From Pseudomonas sp. Leaf58 (GTDB lineage Bacteria > Pseudomonadota > Gammaproteobacteria > Pseudomonadales > Pseudomonadaceae), in NCBI RefSeq assembly GCF_003627215.1, contig NZ_CP032677.1, forward strand, positions 372,001 through 436,000: DNA of 64,000 nucleotides, written 5' to 3'. The number at the start of each line of letters is the position of its first letter. Positions within the stretch are counted from its first letter, which is position 1. The notes below the pieces were generated by a model that was not told the DNA's origin, did no database searches, and saw only the letters and a list, made by a program, of their open reading frames with translations. Of this stretch, positions 33,948-43,088 are shown piece after piece. Made by a program: the position numbers and the translations under genes.

Positions 33948-35389
33948 TGCGTTTGTCTGAATTGAAAGAGGCCGGGCGCAGCCCCGCGTTGCCGCTGGGC
34001 ATCACCCTGGCCGACGCCGCTGGCAGCGCCGAGCTGCAGTTGCTCAGCCTGTTGCGCGTGCTGCCGGGCCAGCGCTATGTCGGCGCCGGCGTCTGGCGCG
34101 GTACCCCGGTGTTGGCCAAACTGCTGGTCGGTGGGAATGCTGCGCGGCATTTCCAGCGCGAACTGCAAGGCGTGAAGCTGCTGGCCGAGCAAGGTCTGAC
34201 CACGCCTAAGCTGCTGGCCGATGGCCTCAAGGAAGGCGAGGGTGGCTGGTTGCTGTTCGAGTTCCTCGACGGTGCCGAAAGCCTGGCCGATGCCTGGGCG
34301 GCGGTGGAAAACCTGCCAGTGCTGGCTGACGAGCAGCACTTGGTGCTGGGCGAAGCGCTCACTGCGGTGGCGCACATGCATGCCCAGGGCCTATGGCAGG
34401 AAGACCTGCACCTGGACAACCTGCTGCGCCACGCTGGCAAGCTGTACCTGATCGACGGCGCCGGCATCAAGGCCGAAACGCCCGGCCAGCAGTTGTCGCG
34501 CCCGCGTGTGCTGGAAAACCTCGGGGTGTTTTTCGCCCAGTTGCCCAAGCGCCTGGAGCCGTTCATCGAGGAGCTGCTGGTGCACTACCTGCTGGCCAAT
34601 GCCGAGCATGCGCTACCGTTGGAGGCCTTGCAAAAGCAGGTGGACAAGGTGCGCAGTTGGCGGCAGAAGGATTACCTGGACAAGGCCGGCCGCGAGTGCA
34701 GCCTGTTCAGCGTCAAACGCAGCCTGTCCGGTTTGCGGGCGATACGTCGCAATGAGCTCGACGCCATGCTGCCGGTGCTGCAGCAGGCCGACGCGCTGAT
34801 CGACCAGGGCCACCTGTACAAGACCGGTGGGGCGGCCAGTGTCGCACGCATCGAGGTTGGCGGCCGTACGCTGGTGCTCAAACGCTACAACATCAAGAAC
34901 ACTGCCCACTGGTTCAAACGCTTCTGGCGGCCGAGCCGGGCTTGGCATTCGTGGATCGAAGGCCACCGCCTGGAATTCCTCGACATCGCCACGCCGCGCC
35001 CGTTGGCAGTGCTTGAACAGCGGGTGATAGGCCTGCGCAGCCGGGCCTACCTGGTCACTGAGTATGTCGATGGCCCCGACCTGGCCGAGTGCTTCGCGCC
35101 CTACGTGGAGAACGGCGATGCGCCCGAAGAGCAAGTGGATGCCTTGGTGCAGGTGATGCAGCAACTGATTCGCGAGCGCATCAGCCATGGCGACTTCAAG
35201 GGCCACAACCTGTTTTGGCACAACGGCCAGTGGTCGCTGATCGACCTTGACGCCATGTGCCAGCACGCCACCCAGCTCAGCTTCGCCCCCGCCTACGCCC
35301 GTGACCGGGCACGGCTGCTGCGCAACTGGCCGAGTGGCAGTGCCTTGCATCAGCGGTTGGACAGGCTGTTGCCCAAGCTTTCCGAGTAG
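33947..35389 (+). CDS. Tandem two-lobe kinase-like protein of the LPS core operon
   Basis: The 480-residue protein appears to contain two kinase folds. The first (about 1-235) carries the loop QEDLHLDNLL (D153) and metal site LYLIDGAGI. The second (about 265-480) carries GRTLVLKRYNIKN, the loop SHGDFKGHNLF (D416) and WSLIDLDAM. Both catalytic loops look complete. It matches the PA5006-type gene that ends the waa kinase cluster. The start overlaps the previous stop by one base. Its 3' end overlaps the opposite-strand DUF6543 gene by 40 nt, and no terminator is visible. Confidence 0.85.
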   Translation: MRLSELKEAGRSPALPLGITLADAAGSAELQLLSLLRVLPGQRYVGAGVWRGTPVLAKLLVGGNAARHFQRELQGVKLLAEQGLTTPKLLADGLKEGEGGWLLFEFLDGAESLADAWAAVENLPVLADEQHLVLGEALTAVAHMHAQGLWQEDLHLDNLLRHAGKLYLIDGAGIKAETPGQQLSRPRVLENLGVFFAQLPKRLEPFIEELLVHYLLANAEHALPLEALQKQVDKVRSWRQKDYLDKAGRECSLFSVKRSLSGLRAIRRNELDAMLPVLQQADALIDQGHLYKTGGAASVARIEVGGRTLVLKRYNIKNTAHWFKRFWRPSRAWHSWIEGHRLEFLDIATPRPLAVLEQRVIGLRSRAYLVTEYVDGPDLAECFAPYVENGDAPEEQVDALVQVMQQLIRERISHGDFKGHNLFWHNGQWSLIDLDAMCQHATQLSFAPAYARDRARLLRNWPSGSALHQRLDRLLPKLSE

Positions 35390-38157
35390 CCTGGCGGCAG
35401 CGCCAGCCAGTCGCTGCTGCGCCCTGGCTGGCGCACGCGTACCTGCCATTGGCCGTCCTGGCGGCGCAACACCGCCCAGGCGTGCACGGCGCTGCGCTGG
35501 GCATTGGCAATTGTCAGGTGATAGTGGTTGGCCAGCAGATGCCGACGTACCGGCAGTTGTCGGCCGGCCAGTTGCAGGTACAGTTGCCCATCGTGGTCGT
35601 GCAGGCCCTGTTCATCTGCGATTGCACTGCCTGGTACAGCCGGGTTGAGCCTGCAGTCGTCGAACAGTTGGGTAAGGTCGGGTAGGCCGTCGTGCCACAA
35701 GGCCGGCGAATCGACCACCCAAGTACCATTTTGCAGCAACTTGAGCGGTAACTTGATATAGGCATCGGGTTGACGCGGGTCGGTGGCGCGCCAGCGGTGC
35801 CCATCGAAATTGACATGGTAGAAGCGCCCTTGGGCATCGCGAATGTAGTACTGGCTCAGCCCGGGGTTGGCGCCGGTTTTTTCGTATACCCCCTCGCCAT
35901 GCACGCCGTCGATCCTGTAGCGCAGCTTCGCGGGATCGACCTCCACGGCCTGTACCGGCGGCAGTGGTAGCGGGGGCTGCGGCGGCAGGCCACGCAGCGC
36001 CCTGCGCAGGCTGGTCGAGCCGGCGAAGCTGTTTCTGGCATCGAAGGAGTGGCTGATCGCTGCGCAGAAGTGGTGCAGCATGGTGTCGCGGTCTTTGCGT
36101 TCCAGCGCTTCAAAGTAATCCCACACTGAAATGGCTGCTCGGCCCAAGGCCAGTGGCCACATCGCCGGCGCCGGCAGCACGAAGTTGAGCAGGTCCAGCA
36201 GCAGGCGCAGTCCGTTGAGCGCCATCTGCCCGAGCAGCTCGGTGTTGTCACGGCTGCTGGCATCGGCCTGTGCCATCAGTGAGCGCACCTGCGCCCGGTA
36301 GCAGGCTTCGAACAGGTTGCCGTCGATGGTTGGCCTACGGGTGTGTGTGCCCAGACGGCCTTTACGTAAAAGCGCGTCCACTTTGCTGGCATCGGCCAAG
36401 GGCACACGTTGGGCCACGTACTGGCGTATAGCGGCGCTGCCGCGCAAGAAGCGCAGCAGGTCGCGGGTGGTACGAAATTCCCGCCACGGGCGCCGGTCGG
36501 GTGCATCGGGTGTGTAGATCACTACCGACGTGACCGCATCCACCTCGGCGTTGATCAGCAGCACGCCCTGTACGGTATGGCCCAGGATGATCAATTGGCG
36601 AACGCTGATGCGATGCTCTTCGATCGTGGGGCGCCAGTTGCTGTCGGGGTACTGGATGATCGCCTTGGCCCAACGGTAACCCTGCTGGACCGGGCTGGGC
36701 AGCAGATGGCCGGCATGCCTGGCCTTGGCCAGTTCGGCATGCATGCGGGTGGCGTTGATGCGGCCATGCATTTCCTGACGCCATTGCGCTTCGGCAGATT
36801 CCAGCAAATGGGTGCGCAGGTAACGCATGTAGCTGGCGCCAGCATCGAGTTCGCGCACCATGGCCTTCACGCGTTTGGGTGTGAGCTCCTCGATAGCGTC
36901 TTGCTCAGGTTGCTGGACGCGGGCGGTAAGCCAGTAATCGACATCGAGCCACGCCACATTGAGCAGTGCCAGCTCATCCAGGCGATAGGTGGTGGTGACC
37001 ATTTCAATCGTGCTCCCGACTTGCGGGCGGCTGGCAGCGGCAATGTAACTCGACGGCGACAGCGGGTTGAACAGTGGGCCGATCTTGCGCGCCATGGTCA
37101 CGCTGATGCGTATGTCGTGTAGGGCGGGTACCTTCTGCTTGCCGGCCAGCCGGCGCAGCTTTTCGGTCAGCCTGTTGCGCACCCAGCCGAGCAGGGTGTT
37201 GCGCTGGTTGAACTGCTCCAGTGTCAGGATGCCGGGTGCAACTGCCTGTTCCAGGGCTCCCGCCAGGGCCTGCATGGTTTGCATGATGTACGCCAGCCCT
37301 TGGGGTGAGGCTTGGCGTAACCAGGCCGGCAGGTGTTTTTCCAGCAGCAGCGAATAGCGCGTGGCCAAGGCCCATTCGCTGCCCATCAGCGGCAGCAGGT
37401 CCATGGCGGTTTTCAGCTGTGTTTCGAAGGCGTCGAGGTCGGTCGGGTTACCGTTTTGCCAGGCCGCTAGCAGCTGCGCCCGCTGGATATCGATGAGGTC
37501 CTGGACCTGCTCGGTGACTAGGTCATCGGCGTACCACGCGTACCGCAGGCGATCGGCCTGGCGGATTACAGCACGGTCTTGTTCGCGCTGTAGCAGGTTG
37601 AGCAGGGGTTGGCTTTGCTTGGGGTCGTCCAGCCGCTCGCACAGCTCCACATGCAGCGACCGCAGGTCGTCGAAGGCTTCGACGCCATGGGCGAGGCTGC
37701 ATAGCAATGCGCTGCCTTGCGTGGTGCCAGGCGTGGGGTCTATGCCTTCTGGGCCGCCTGCAAGGATCACCACCGCGCCGGGTAGATGCACACGGCGGTT
37801 TGGCCGCAAGGTGCTGAACATCACCCTATAGACCTGTGGGCGAAGCGCTTGAGGCAAATGCTGGCGCTGCCAGTACTGGGGGAGTTCGAGGCAGGTGCGC
37901 AGCAGGTGGATGTGCGCGTCGCTGAGAGTCTGGTCGCCCAGGCGCAGCTCGATTTCAGCCAGCAGTTGCTCACGGCGCAGGGCGACCAGCGCGGCCTTGT
38001 TGCGCTGTGCCGCGCTGTCGGTCCAGAAATCGGCGAGGTCGCCATGCATCTGCGGGCGGCGTTGATCTAGCGGTAGCTCGCGGTTCAGTTGGGGGTAGCC
38101 GTTCTGCAGCGCGGCAATTCGGCTATCCAGGGCCTCGAGGCGTTCGAGAGGGGTCAT
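35350..38157 (-). CDS. DUF6543 / dermonecrotic-toxin-domain protein
   Basis: This 935-residue protein starts MTPLERLEALDSRIAALQNG. The N-terminal region (about 80-400) matches my memory of Pseudomonas DUF6543 proteins: VMFSTLRPNRRVHLPGAVVI, LLLEKHLPAWLRQASPQG and LHDIRISVTMARKIG. QYVAQRVPLADASKVDALL follows near residue 555. The C-terminal part (about 750-830) has tandem beta-rich segments such as QYYIRDAQGRFYHVNF. No signal peptide is seen. Family members are annotated as toxin-like, but no activity can be read here. AAGGAGCCGCCCC precedes the ATG. The 3' end overlaps the LPS kinase gene by 40 nt. Confidence 0.75.
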   Translation of the reverse strand: MTPLERLEALDSRIAALQNGYPQLNRELPLDQRRPQMHGDLADFWTDSAAQRNKAALVALRREQLLAEIELRLGDQTLSDAHIHLLRTCLELPQYWQRQHLPQALRPQVYRVMFSTLRPNRRVHLPGAVVILAGGPEGIDPTPGTTQGSALLCSLAHGVEAFDDLRSLHVELCERLDDPKQSQPLLNLLQREQDRAVIRQADRLRYAWYADDLVTEQVQDLIDIQRAQLLAAWQNGNPTDLDAFETQLKTAMDLLPLMGSEWALATRYSLLLEKHLPAWLRQASPQGLAYIMQTMQALAGALEQAVAPGILTLEQFNQRNTLLGWVRNRLTEKLRRLAGKQKVPALHDIRISVTMARKIGPLFNPLSPSSYIAAASRPQVGSTIEMVTTTYRLDELALLNVAWLDVDYWLTARVQQPEQDAIEELTPKRVKAMVRELDAGASYMRYLRTHLLESAEAQWRQEMHGRINATRMHAELAKARHAGHLLPSPVQQGYRWAKAIIQYPDSNWRPTIEEHRISVRQLIILGHTVQGVLLINAEVDAVTSVVIYTPDAPDRRPWREFRTTRDLLRFLRGSAAIRQYVAQRVPLADASKVDALLRKGRLGTHTRRPTIDGNLFEACYRAQVRSLMAQADASSRDNTELLGQMALNGLRLLLDLLNFVLPAPAMWPLALGRAAISVWDYFEALERKDRDTMLHHFCAAISHSFDARNSFAGSTSLRRALRGLPPQPPLPLPPVQAVEVDPAKLRYRIDGVHGEGVYEKTGANPGLSQYYIRDAQGRFYHVNFDGHRWRATDPRQPDAYIKLPLKLLQNGTWVVDSPALWHDGLPDLTQLFDDCRLNPAVPGSAIADEQGLHDHDGQLYLQLAGRQLPVRRHLLANHYHLTIANAQRSAVHAWAVLRRQDGQWQVRVRQPGRSSDWLALPPGYSESLGNSLSNR

Positions 38158-38221
38158 GGGGCGGCTCCTTGTGAGGGGCGCGCACCATGCCCCGCGTTGT
38201 GCGCGGCTGGGTGGTAGCGGG

Positions 38222-38401
38222 TTACCGCCGGCGCCAGAATCCGCTTACGCCCAGCGCAGCCGAGAGGCCCAGGCCCAACAACGCCAAGCTGTCCCACAGG
38301 CCATCGTCCAGCAGCGCGGCGAACAGGCCGGCGGTGCTCAGCACGGCGATCAGTGCCGGCCAGGCGAAGATCTGCCGCGTCGATCTGCACCTGTGGCTCA
38401 T
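38222..38401 (-). CDS. Small two-helix membrane protein of the iron cluster
   Basis: The 59-residue product, MSHRCRSTRQIFAWPALIAV..., has two hydrophobic segments (about 12-30 and 35-53) and a basic C-terminus (GFWRRR). Its ATG overlaps the stop of the PepSY gene in ATGA, so it is translated with it. I do not recognise a family name; small membrane proteins of this kind (DUF3649/DUF3325-like) often accompany PepSY proteins in siderophore loci. Function is unknown. Confidence 0.7.
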   Translation of the reverse strand: MSHRCRSTRQIFAWPALIAVLSTAGLFAALLDDGLWDSLALLGLGLSAALGVSGFWRRR

Positions 38402-39510
38402 GCCCGCACCTGCGTTTTGTTGCGGTGCTTGCCCCACCACAGGTACAGGCCGCTGCCGAGCACGATGATGGTCAGCACATCGAGTGCTGCCCACAACAGC
38501 TGCATGGGCCGCCCGCCGTAGTCACCGAAATGCAGGGGTTGCGACAGGCCCATGGCGTCCATGTACCAGGGACGCTCGCCGACGGCGGTGACCTCCAGCG
38601 TTCGCGCATCGATCAGCACCGGGGTGAGCAGGTGCGAGGTCAGGTGCGTGGCGCCTTTCATGAACACCGCGTAGTGGTGTTCGCTGGAGAAGCGCGTGCC
38701 GGGGAAGGCGATGAAGTCGGGGCGCATGTTGGGTGCGGCCTGTTCGGCGATGGTCAGCAGGCGGGTGGCCGGGGCGCGCTCGGTAAGCGCTGGGGCGTCG
38801 CGGTAGGGCGCGACCATGGCGGCCAGGCTGTCGTTGCGCCAGGCGGCAATGACCAGGTCGGATAAGGCGCTGATCACGCCGGTCACGCCCACCGTCAAAG
38901 CCCACGCCACGGTCACCACGCCGAGCAGGTTGTGCAGGTCCAGCCAGCGCAGGCGGCGAGATTTGTCATGGCGGACCGTGGCGAAGCCCAGGCGGCGCAT
39001 GAACGGGGCATAGAGCACTGTGCCGGAAACGATCGCGACTACGAACAGCACACCCATGAATGCCAGCAGCAGTTTGCCGGGCAGGCCGGCGAACATGTCC
39101 ACGTGCAGGCGTAGCATCAGCATCATCAAGCCGCCATTGGCGGCCGGCATGGCCACCGCTTCGCCGGTGCGGGCGTCGAGCATGAAGGTGTGCGACAAAT
39201 TGGGGGCGGTGCCGGCAGTGGCGGCGGTGATGGCGACTACCCCGTTGGGCTCGTCTTGGTCGTAGCCGAAGTACTGCATGACCTCTTCGGGGCGGTGCTG
39301 CTCGGCCTTGATCACCAGCTGTTGCAGGTCGAGGTGTGGGGCGTTTGTGGGCATGTCGCGCAGTTCGGGCGCGTCGCCGAGCAGGTGTTCGAGCTCATGG
39401 TGGAAGATTAGCGGCAGGCCGGTGAGCGCCAGCAACAGCAGGAACAGGGTGCAGACCAGGCTGCTCCAGGTGTGGATCGTCGACCAGCGGCGGATGGTTG
39501 GGCTTTTCAT
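38398..39510 (-). CDS. PepSY-associated transmembrane protein
   Basis: The 370-residue inner-membrane protein has about four membrane helices: TM1 near 15-35 (TLFLLLLALTGLPLIF), a pair near 150-180 and 200-225, and a last one near 340-360 (LLWAALDVLTIIVLGSGLYL). Two periplasmic PepSY-like segments lie between. The family is linked to reduction of ferric siderophores or metal handling in the periplasm. The start at 39510 (MKSPTIRRW) is preferred to an upstream extension. It lies just after the TonB receptor gene, fitting iron release from the imported siderophore. Confidence 0.88.
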   Translation of the reverse strand: MKSPTIRRWSTIHTWSSLVCTLFLLLLALTGLPLIFHHELEHLLGDAPELRDMPTNAPHLDLQQLVIKAEQHRPEEVMQYFGYDQDEPNGVVAITAATAGTAPNLSHTFMLDARTGEAVAMPAANGGLMMLMLRLHVDMFAGLPGKLLLAFMGVLFVVAIVSGTVLYAPFMRRLGFATVRHDKSRRLRWLDLHNLLGVVTVAWALTVGVTGVISALSDLVIAAWRNDSLAAMVAPYRDAPALTERAPATRLLTIAEQAAPNMRPDFIAFPGTRFSSEHHYAVFMKGATHLTSHLLTPVLIDARTLEVTAVGERPWYMDAMGLSQPLHFGDYGGRPMQLLWAALDVLTIIVLGSGLYLWWGKHRNKTQVRA

Positions 39511-39567
39511 CACAGTACCGATTTTTTGCTTGTTGCAAGCCGGGGCTGCGGCGCAGCCCCGGATCAC

Positions 39568-41973
39568 TCAGAACTTGTAATTGACACTGGCCACCACGTT
39601 GCGCTCGTCACCGTAGTAGCACCAGTAACCGTCGCAGTTGGCCAGGTAGTCTTTGTTGAACAGGTTCTTCGCCTCTACCGCCACAGTCAGGCCTTTCATA
39701 CTCTTGTCGAGGCGGCCGAGGTCGTAGTGCACCGAGGCGTCGTACACCGTGTACGAACTCACATGGCCCAGTTCGGTGTTGGTGGTATTGCCATAGGTGT
39801 CACCCACGTAGCGCACACCGCCGCCAATGCCGAAGCCGTCCAGCGGGCCATTGTTCCAGGTGTAGTCGGCCCACAAGGTTGCCTGCTGGCGCGGGATGAG
39901 CGCCATGCGATTGCCTTTGTCGTCACCCTTCAGGATTTCGGTGTCGGTATAGGTGTACGAGGCGATTGCCTTGAGGTTCTCGGTGACATGGGTGGCGGCC
40001 TCCAGTTCCAGGCCGCGCACCTGCAACTCGCCCACTTGGCGGGTGATGCTGCCTTCCGTGACGTTGACATTGTTCTGCTTCAGGTCATACACCGCTGCAG
40101 TGAGCAGGGTGTCAGTGCCGACCGGCTGGTATTTCACACCCACTTCGTATTGACGGCCTTCGGTTGGCTTGAAAGATTCCGTGGAGTTGACGTTGGCACC
40201 ACCGGCTGGCTGGAACGATTCGGTGTACGAGAAGTACGGTGTGATGCCGTTGTCGAATACGTAACTGAGGCCGAGGTTGCCGCTGAAGGCCTTGTCGCGC
40301 AGGGTATTGGTAGCGTCATTGCTGTTGTGGAACACGGTGCCAGTGTGAATCCAGTCTTCCCGACCACCCAAGGTCAGGCGCCAGTTGTCGAGCGACATCT
40401 GGTCCTGGACGTAGGCACCCGTCTGGTAGGTTTTCTGCTGAAAGTCCTGCATGGCGAAGTAAGTGACGTTCGACAGGTCGGCGCCATATACCGGGCGATT
40501 GACGTTGATCGGTGGCACGCCCATGCCATATAGCCACTGATAGTTGGTATTTGAGCGCTGGTGGTCCAGGCCCAGCAGCACAGTGTGGCTGATGTCGCCG
40601 GTTTGGAAGTCGGCCTGGAAGTTGTTGTCGACCGCGAACTGGCTGATGTCTTCGTTGACGATGCCCGACTCGCGGTTGACGTTGCCATCGGCGTCGACGC
40701 TGTTGACGGTTGCTACCTGCACGGCCTGGAACGACAAATCGTTTTTGGTGTAGCGCAGGTTCTGGCGGAACTGCCAGGTGTCGTTCAGGCGATGCTCGAA
40801 GGCATAGCCCAATGCGTAGTAGGTGCGGTCGTAGAAATCCCAGTCCGGTTCGCCAAGGTTCTTGTGGTGCGAAATTTTGCCCGCCGGGCTGCCCAGCTTG
40901 GTGCCTTGCAGCGGCAGGAACTGGCCGGTGATACCGGTATCGTCGCGGGTGTATTGAGAGATGAAGGTCAGTTTGGTGTCGTCGTCGATGTTCCAGGTCA
41001 GGCTCGGTGCGATGTTGTAGCGTTTGTCGGGGATGTGGTCGATGGGTGAATTGCTGTCGCGCACCACGCCACTTACGCGATAGAGAAACGTGCCTTCATC
41101 ATCGATCTTGCCGGTGCTGTCAAAGTTGATCTGCTGGTGTTCGTTGCTACCCACCTGGGCTTCGACTTGGTGCGCGCGCTCAAGCTGCGGACGGCGGCTG
41201 ACCATGTCGAGCATGCCGCCCGGTGGGGTCTGGCCATATACCGACGACGCCGGGCCGCGCAGCACGGTAATGCGTTCGAGGTTCCACGGATCGACCTTGG
41301 GGTTAGCGAACGACCCCTTGGGCAGCGGCAGGCCGTCAAGGAACTGGGTCGGTTCGAAACCGCGCACACGCAGCCAGTCGGCGCGCGAGTCCGAACCGTA
41401 ACCGCTGCTTTGCACACCTGCGGTGTAGCGCAGGGCGTCGTTGAGGTTGAGTACCTGGCGATCATCCAGTTGCTGGCGGGTGATCACGGTCATCGAGCGT
41501 GGAGTTTCAACAATCGGGGTGTCGGTCTTGGTACCCGCGGCAGTGCGCGTGGCTACGTAGCCGCTGGAGGCGCCCCAAGCGCTTTCATAACTGGATGAGG
41601 CATTGATTGCAGTCTCCGGCAGCGCCAGTGTCCCTTCCGGCGTAGCCACCAGGCTGTAACTGCCTACGCTGCTCTGCTGCAGCTGCAGGCCAGTGCCTAG
41701 CAGTGCGGCTTGCAGGGCGCTGAGGCCATCGTACTGCCCGTTCACCGGCGCCGAGCTGCGGCCACTGACCAGCGCCGGGTCGATGGCCAGGGCGATGTTG
41801 GCCTGGCTGGCGATCTGGTTGAGGGTGGTAGCCAGCGGGGCGCTGGGCAGGTTATAGGCGCGCGGAGCAGATTGCTCGGCGGCGAACAGGGCAGGGCTGG
41901 CCAATGGCGCGGCCACGGCGACGGCCAGTGCCATCAGGCTGGGGCGCAGAATACGGTCAACAGCACGGGACAT
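39568..41973 (-). CDS. TonB-dependent siderophore receptor with signalling domain
   Basis: The 801-residue outer-membrane receptor has a signal peptide (1 to about 35, ending ASPALFA), an STN signalling domain (about 40-105) and a plug (about 145-255, with RVRGFEPTQFLDGLPLPKG). The beta-barrel ends in the aromatic NYKF typical of the family. The STN domain means it reports siderophore binding to the adjacent FecR and ECF sigma. The sequence resembles ferrichrome or hydroxamate receptors (FhuA/FiuA type), but the ligand is an inference. GAGGAG stands 8 nt before the ATG at 41973. Confidence 0.92.
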   Translation of the reverse strand: MSRAVDRILRPSLMALAVAVAAPLASPALFAAEQSAPRAYNLPSAPLATTLNQIASQANIALAIDPALVSGRSSAPVNGQYDGLSALQAALLGTGLQLQQSSVGSYSLVATPEGTLALPETAINASSSYESAWGASSGYVATRTAAGTKTDTPIVETPRSMTVITRQQLDDRQVLNLNDALRYTAGVQSSGYGSDSRADWLRVRGFEPTQFLDGLPLPKGSFANPKVDPWNLERITVLRGPASSVYGQTPPGGMLDMVSRRPQLERAHQVEAQVGSNEHQQINFDSTGKIDDEGTFLYRVSGVVRDSNSPIDHIPDKRYNIAPSLTWNIDDDTKLTFISQYTRDDTGITGQFLPLQGTKLGSPAGKISHHKNLGEPDWDFYDRTYYALGYAFEHRLNDTWQFRQNLRYTKNDLSFQAVQVATVNSVDADGNVNRESGIVNEDISQFAVDNNFQADFQTGDISHTVLLGLDHQRSNTNYQWLYGMGVPPINVNRPVYGADLSNVTYFAMQDFQQKTYQTGAYVQDQMSLDNWRLTLGGREDWIHTGTVFHNSNDATNTLRDKAFSGNLGLSYVFDNGITPYFSYTESFQPAGGANVNSTESFKPTEGRQYEVGVKYQPVGTDTLLTAAVYDLKQNNVNVTEGSITRQVGELQVRGLELEAATHVTENLKAIASYTYTDTEILKGDDKGNRMALIPRQQATLWADYTWNNGPLDGFGIGGGVRYVGDTYGNTTNTELGHVSSYTVYDASVHYDLGRLDKSMKGLTVAVEAKNLFNKDYLANCDGYWCYYGDERNVVASVNYKF

Positions 41974-42084
41974 GCAGCGGCTCCTCGACGGATAAGTGCT
42001 TACTGCTTCCTTGCCGAGCGAGATTGGAAAAGTGACAGAGCGAATCTGAAAAATATCGAGAATTATTTGAAGTTGGGTTTTGCC

Positions 42085-42128
42085 TGTACCGGCCTCTTCG
42101 CGGGCAAGCCCGCGAAGAGGCCGGTACA
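42085..42128. terminator. Perfect 21-bp-stem palindrome between fecR and receptor
   Basis: TGTACCGGCCTCTTCGCGGG, then C-AA-G, then its exact complement, forms a 44-nt hairpin with a 2-nt loop. It contains a REP core and starts 3 nt after the fecR stop. It may attenuate read-through from sigma/fecR into the receptor gene. Confidence 0.6.
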
Positions 42129-42131
42129 GAA

Positions 42132-43088
42132 TTACTTGGGAACGACGTTGACCCACCACGGGGTGTGCCGCTCGATCTTCACCGGCAATGCCGGTACCAG
42201 CGATGCCAACGCCAAGTCGGTGTCGGTCAGCGGGAAGCTGCCAGTCACGCGCAGGTCGGCGACCTTGGTGTCGACCCCGAGGTAGCCACTGCGATACTTG
42301 CCAAGCGCGGCCAGCAGGTCAGCCAGGCGCACGTCGTCCACCACCAGCATGCCGCGGGTCCAGGCGTCGGCAGCGGCTGGCACTGCGCCGATCTGGCCGA
42401 GGCCGTTGGCGTTCATCAACACCTGCTGGCCTTCGCGCAGTACGTGTTCGTCGCCACTGTTAAGCGCCATGGCGGCGACTGAGGCTTGCAGCACTTCCAG
42501 GCGCGTGCCGTTATTTTCACGGCGCACCAGGAAACGCGTGCCCAGCGGGCGCAGGCGACCGTCGTCGGTGCGCACCAGCAACGGGCGCGGATCTTTGTGG
42601 CCGGTATCGACCGAGATTTCGCCTTGGCGCAGCACGATCACCCGTTGCTCGCCTGCGTAGTCGATATCCACCGCAGTGTGGCTGTTCAAACTCAGCAATG
42701 TGCCGTCTTCCAGGCGCAGCGTGCGCAGTTCGCCGGTGGCGGTGCGCTGGTCGGCCAGCCAGTAGCTGGGCGCCAGCGACGGTGCGCCAACCCAGGCCAG
42801 CAGGGAACCGAGCAGGAACATGCCGGCCAGCCCGCCGCCGACCTTGCCGATACGCCGGCGCAGCCCGACGCGCGATTGCAGCAGGGCTTGGCGGGCCGGG
42901 CCGGCCGCCGCGCTGACGCGCTGGTCCATGGCGCCAAGTTGGCGCCAGGCGCGGGCGTGCTCCTCGCTGGCGGCATGCCAGCGCATGAATTCGCTGCGTT
43001 CATCGGGAGTGCCGCTACCATCGTCTAGGCTGACTTTCCAGGCAATAGCGGCTTCCAGCACCCGTGACGAAACCGGTGCACTGCTCAC
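42132..43088 (-). CDS. FecR-type anti-sigma regulator
   Basis: The 318-residue inner-membrane regulator has a cytoplasmic N-terminal sigma-binding segment (ERSEFMRWHAASEEHARAW, about 29-47) and one membrane span near 85-105 (LAGMFLLGSLLAWVG). A periplasmic FecR domain follows (RTLRLEDGTLLSLNSHTAVD and on), and the C-terminal part receives the signal from the receptor STN domain. The start is GTG at 43088, overlapping the sigma gene stop in GTGA. The longer frame from 43118 is an artefact of that overlap. Confidence 0.93.
   Translation of the reverse strand: MSSAPVSSRVLEAAIAWKVSLDDGSGTPDERSEFMRWHAASEEHARAWRQLGAMDQRVSAAAGPARQALLQSRVGLRRRIGKVGGGLAGMFLLGSLLAWVGAPSLAPSYWLADQRTATGELRTLRLEDGTLLSLNSHTAVDIDYAGEQRVIVLRQGEISVDTGHKDPRPLLVRTDDGRLRPLGTRFLVRRENNGTRLEVLQASVAAMALNSGDEHVLREGQQVLMNANGLGQIGAVPAAADAWTRGMLVVDDVRLADLLAALGKYRSGYLGVDTKVADLRVTGSFPLTDTDLALASLVPALPVKIERHTPWWVNVVPK

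Noticed and set aside
42000..42084. A second Fur box before the receptor gene
   Set aside because: The AT-rich stretch does not fit the 7-1-7 Fur pattern on either strand; the receptor is more likely driven by its own sigma factor.
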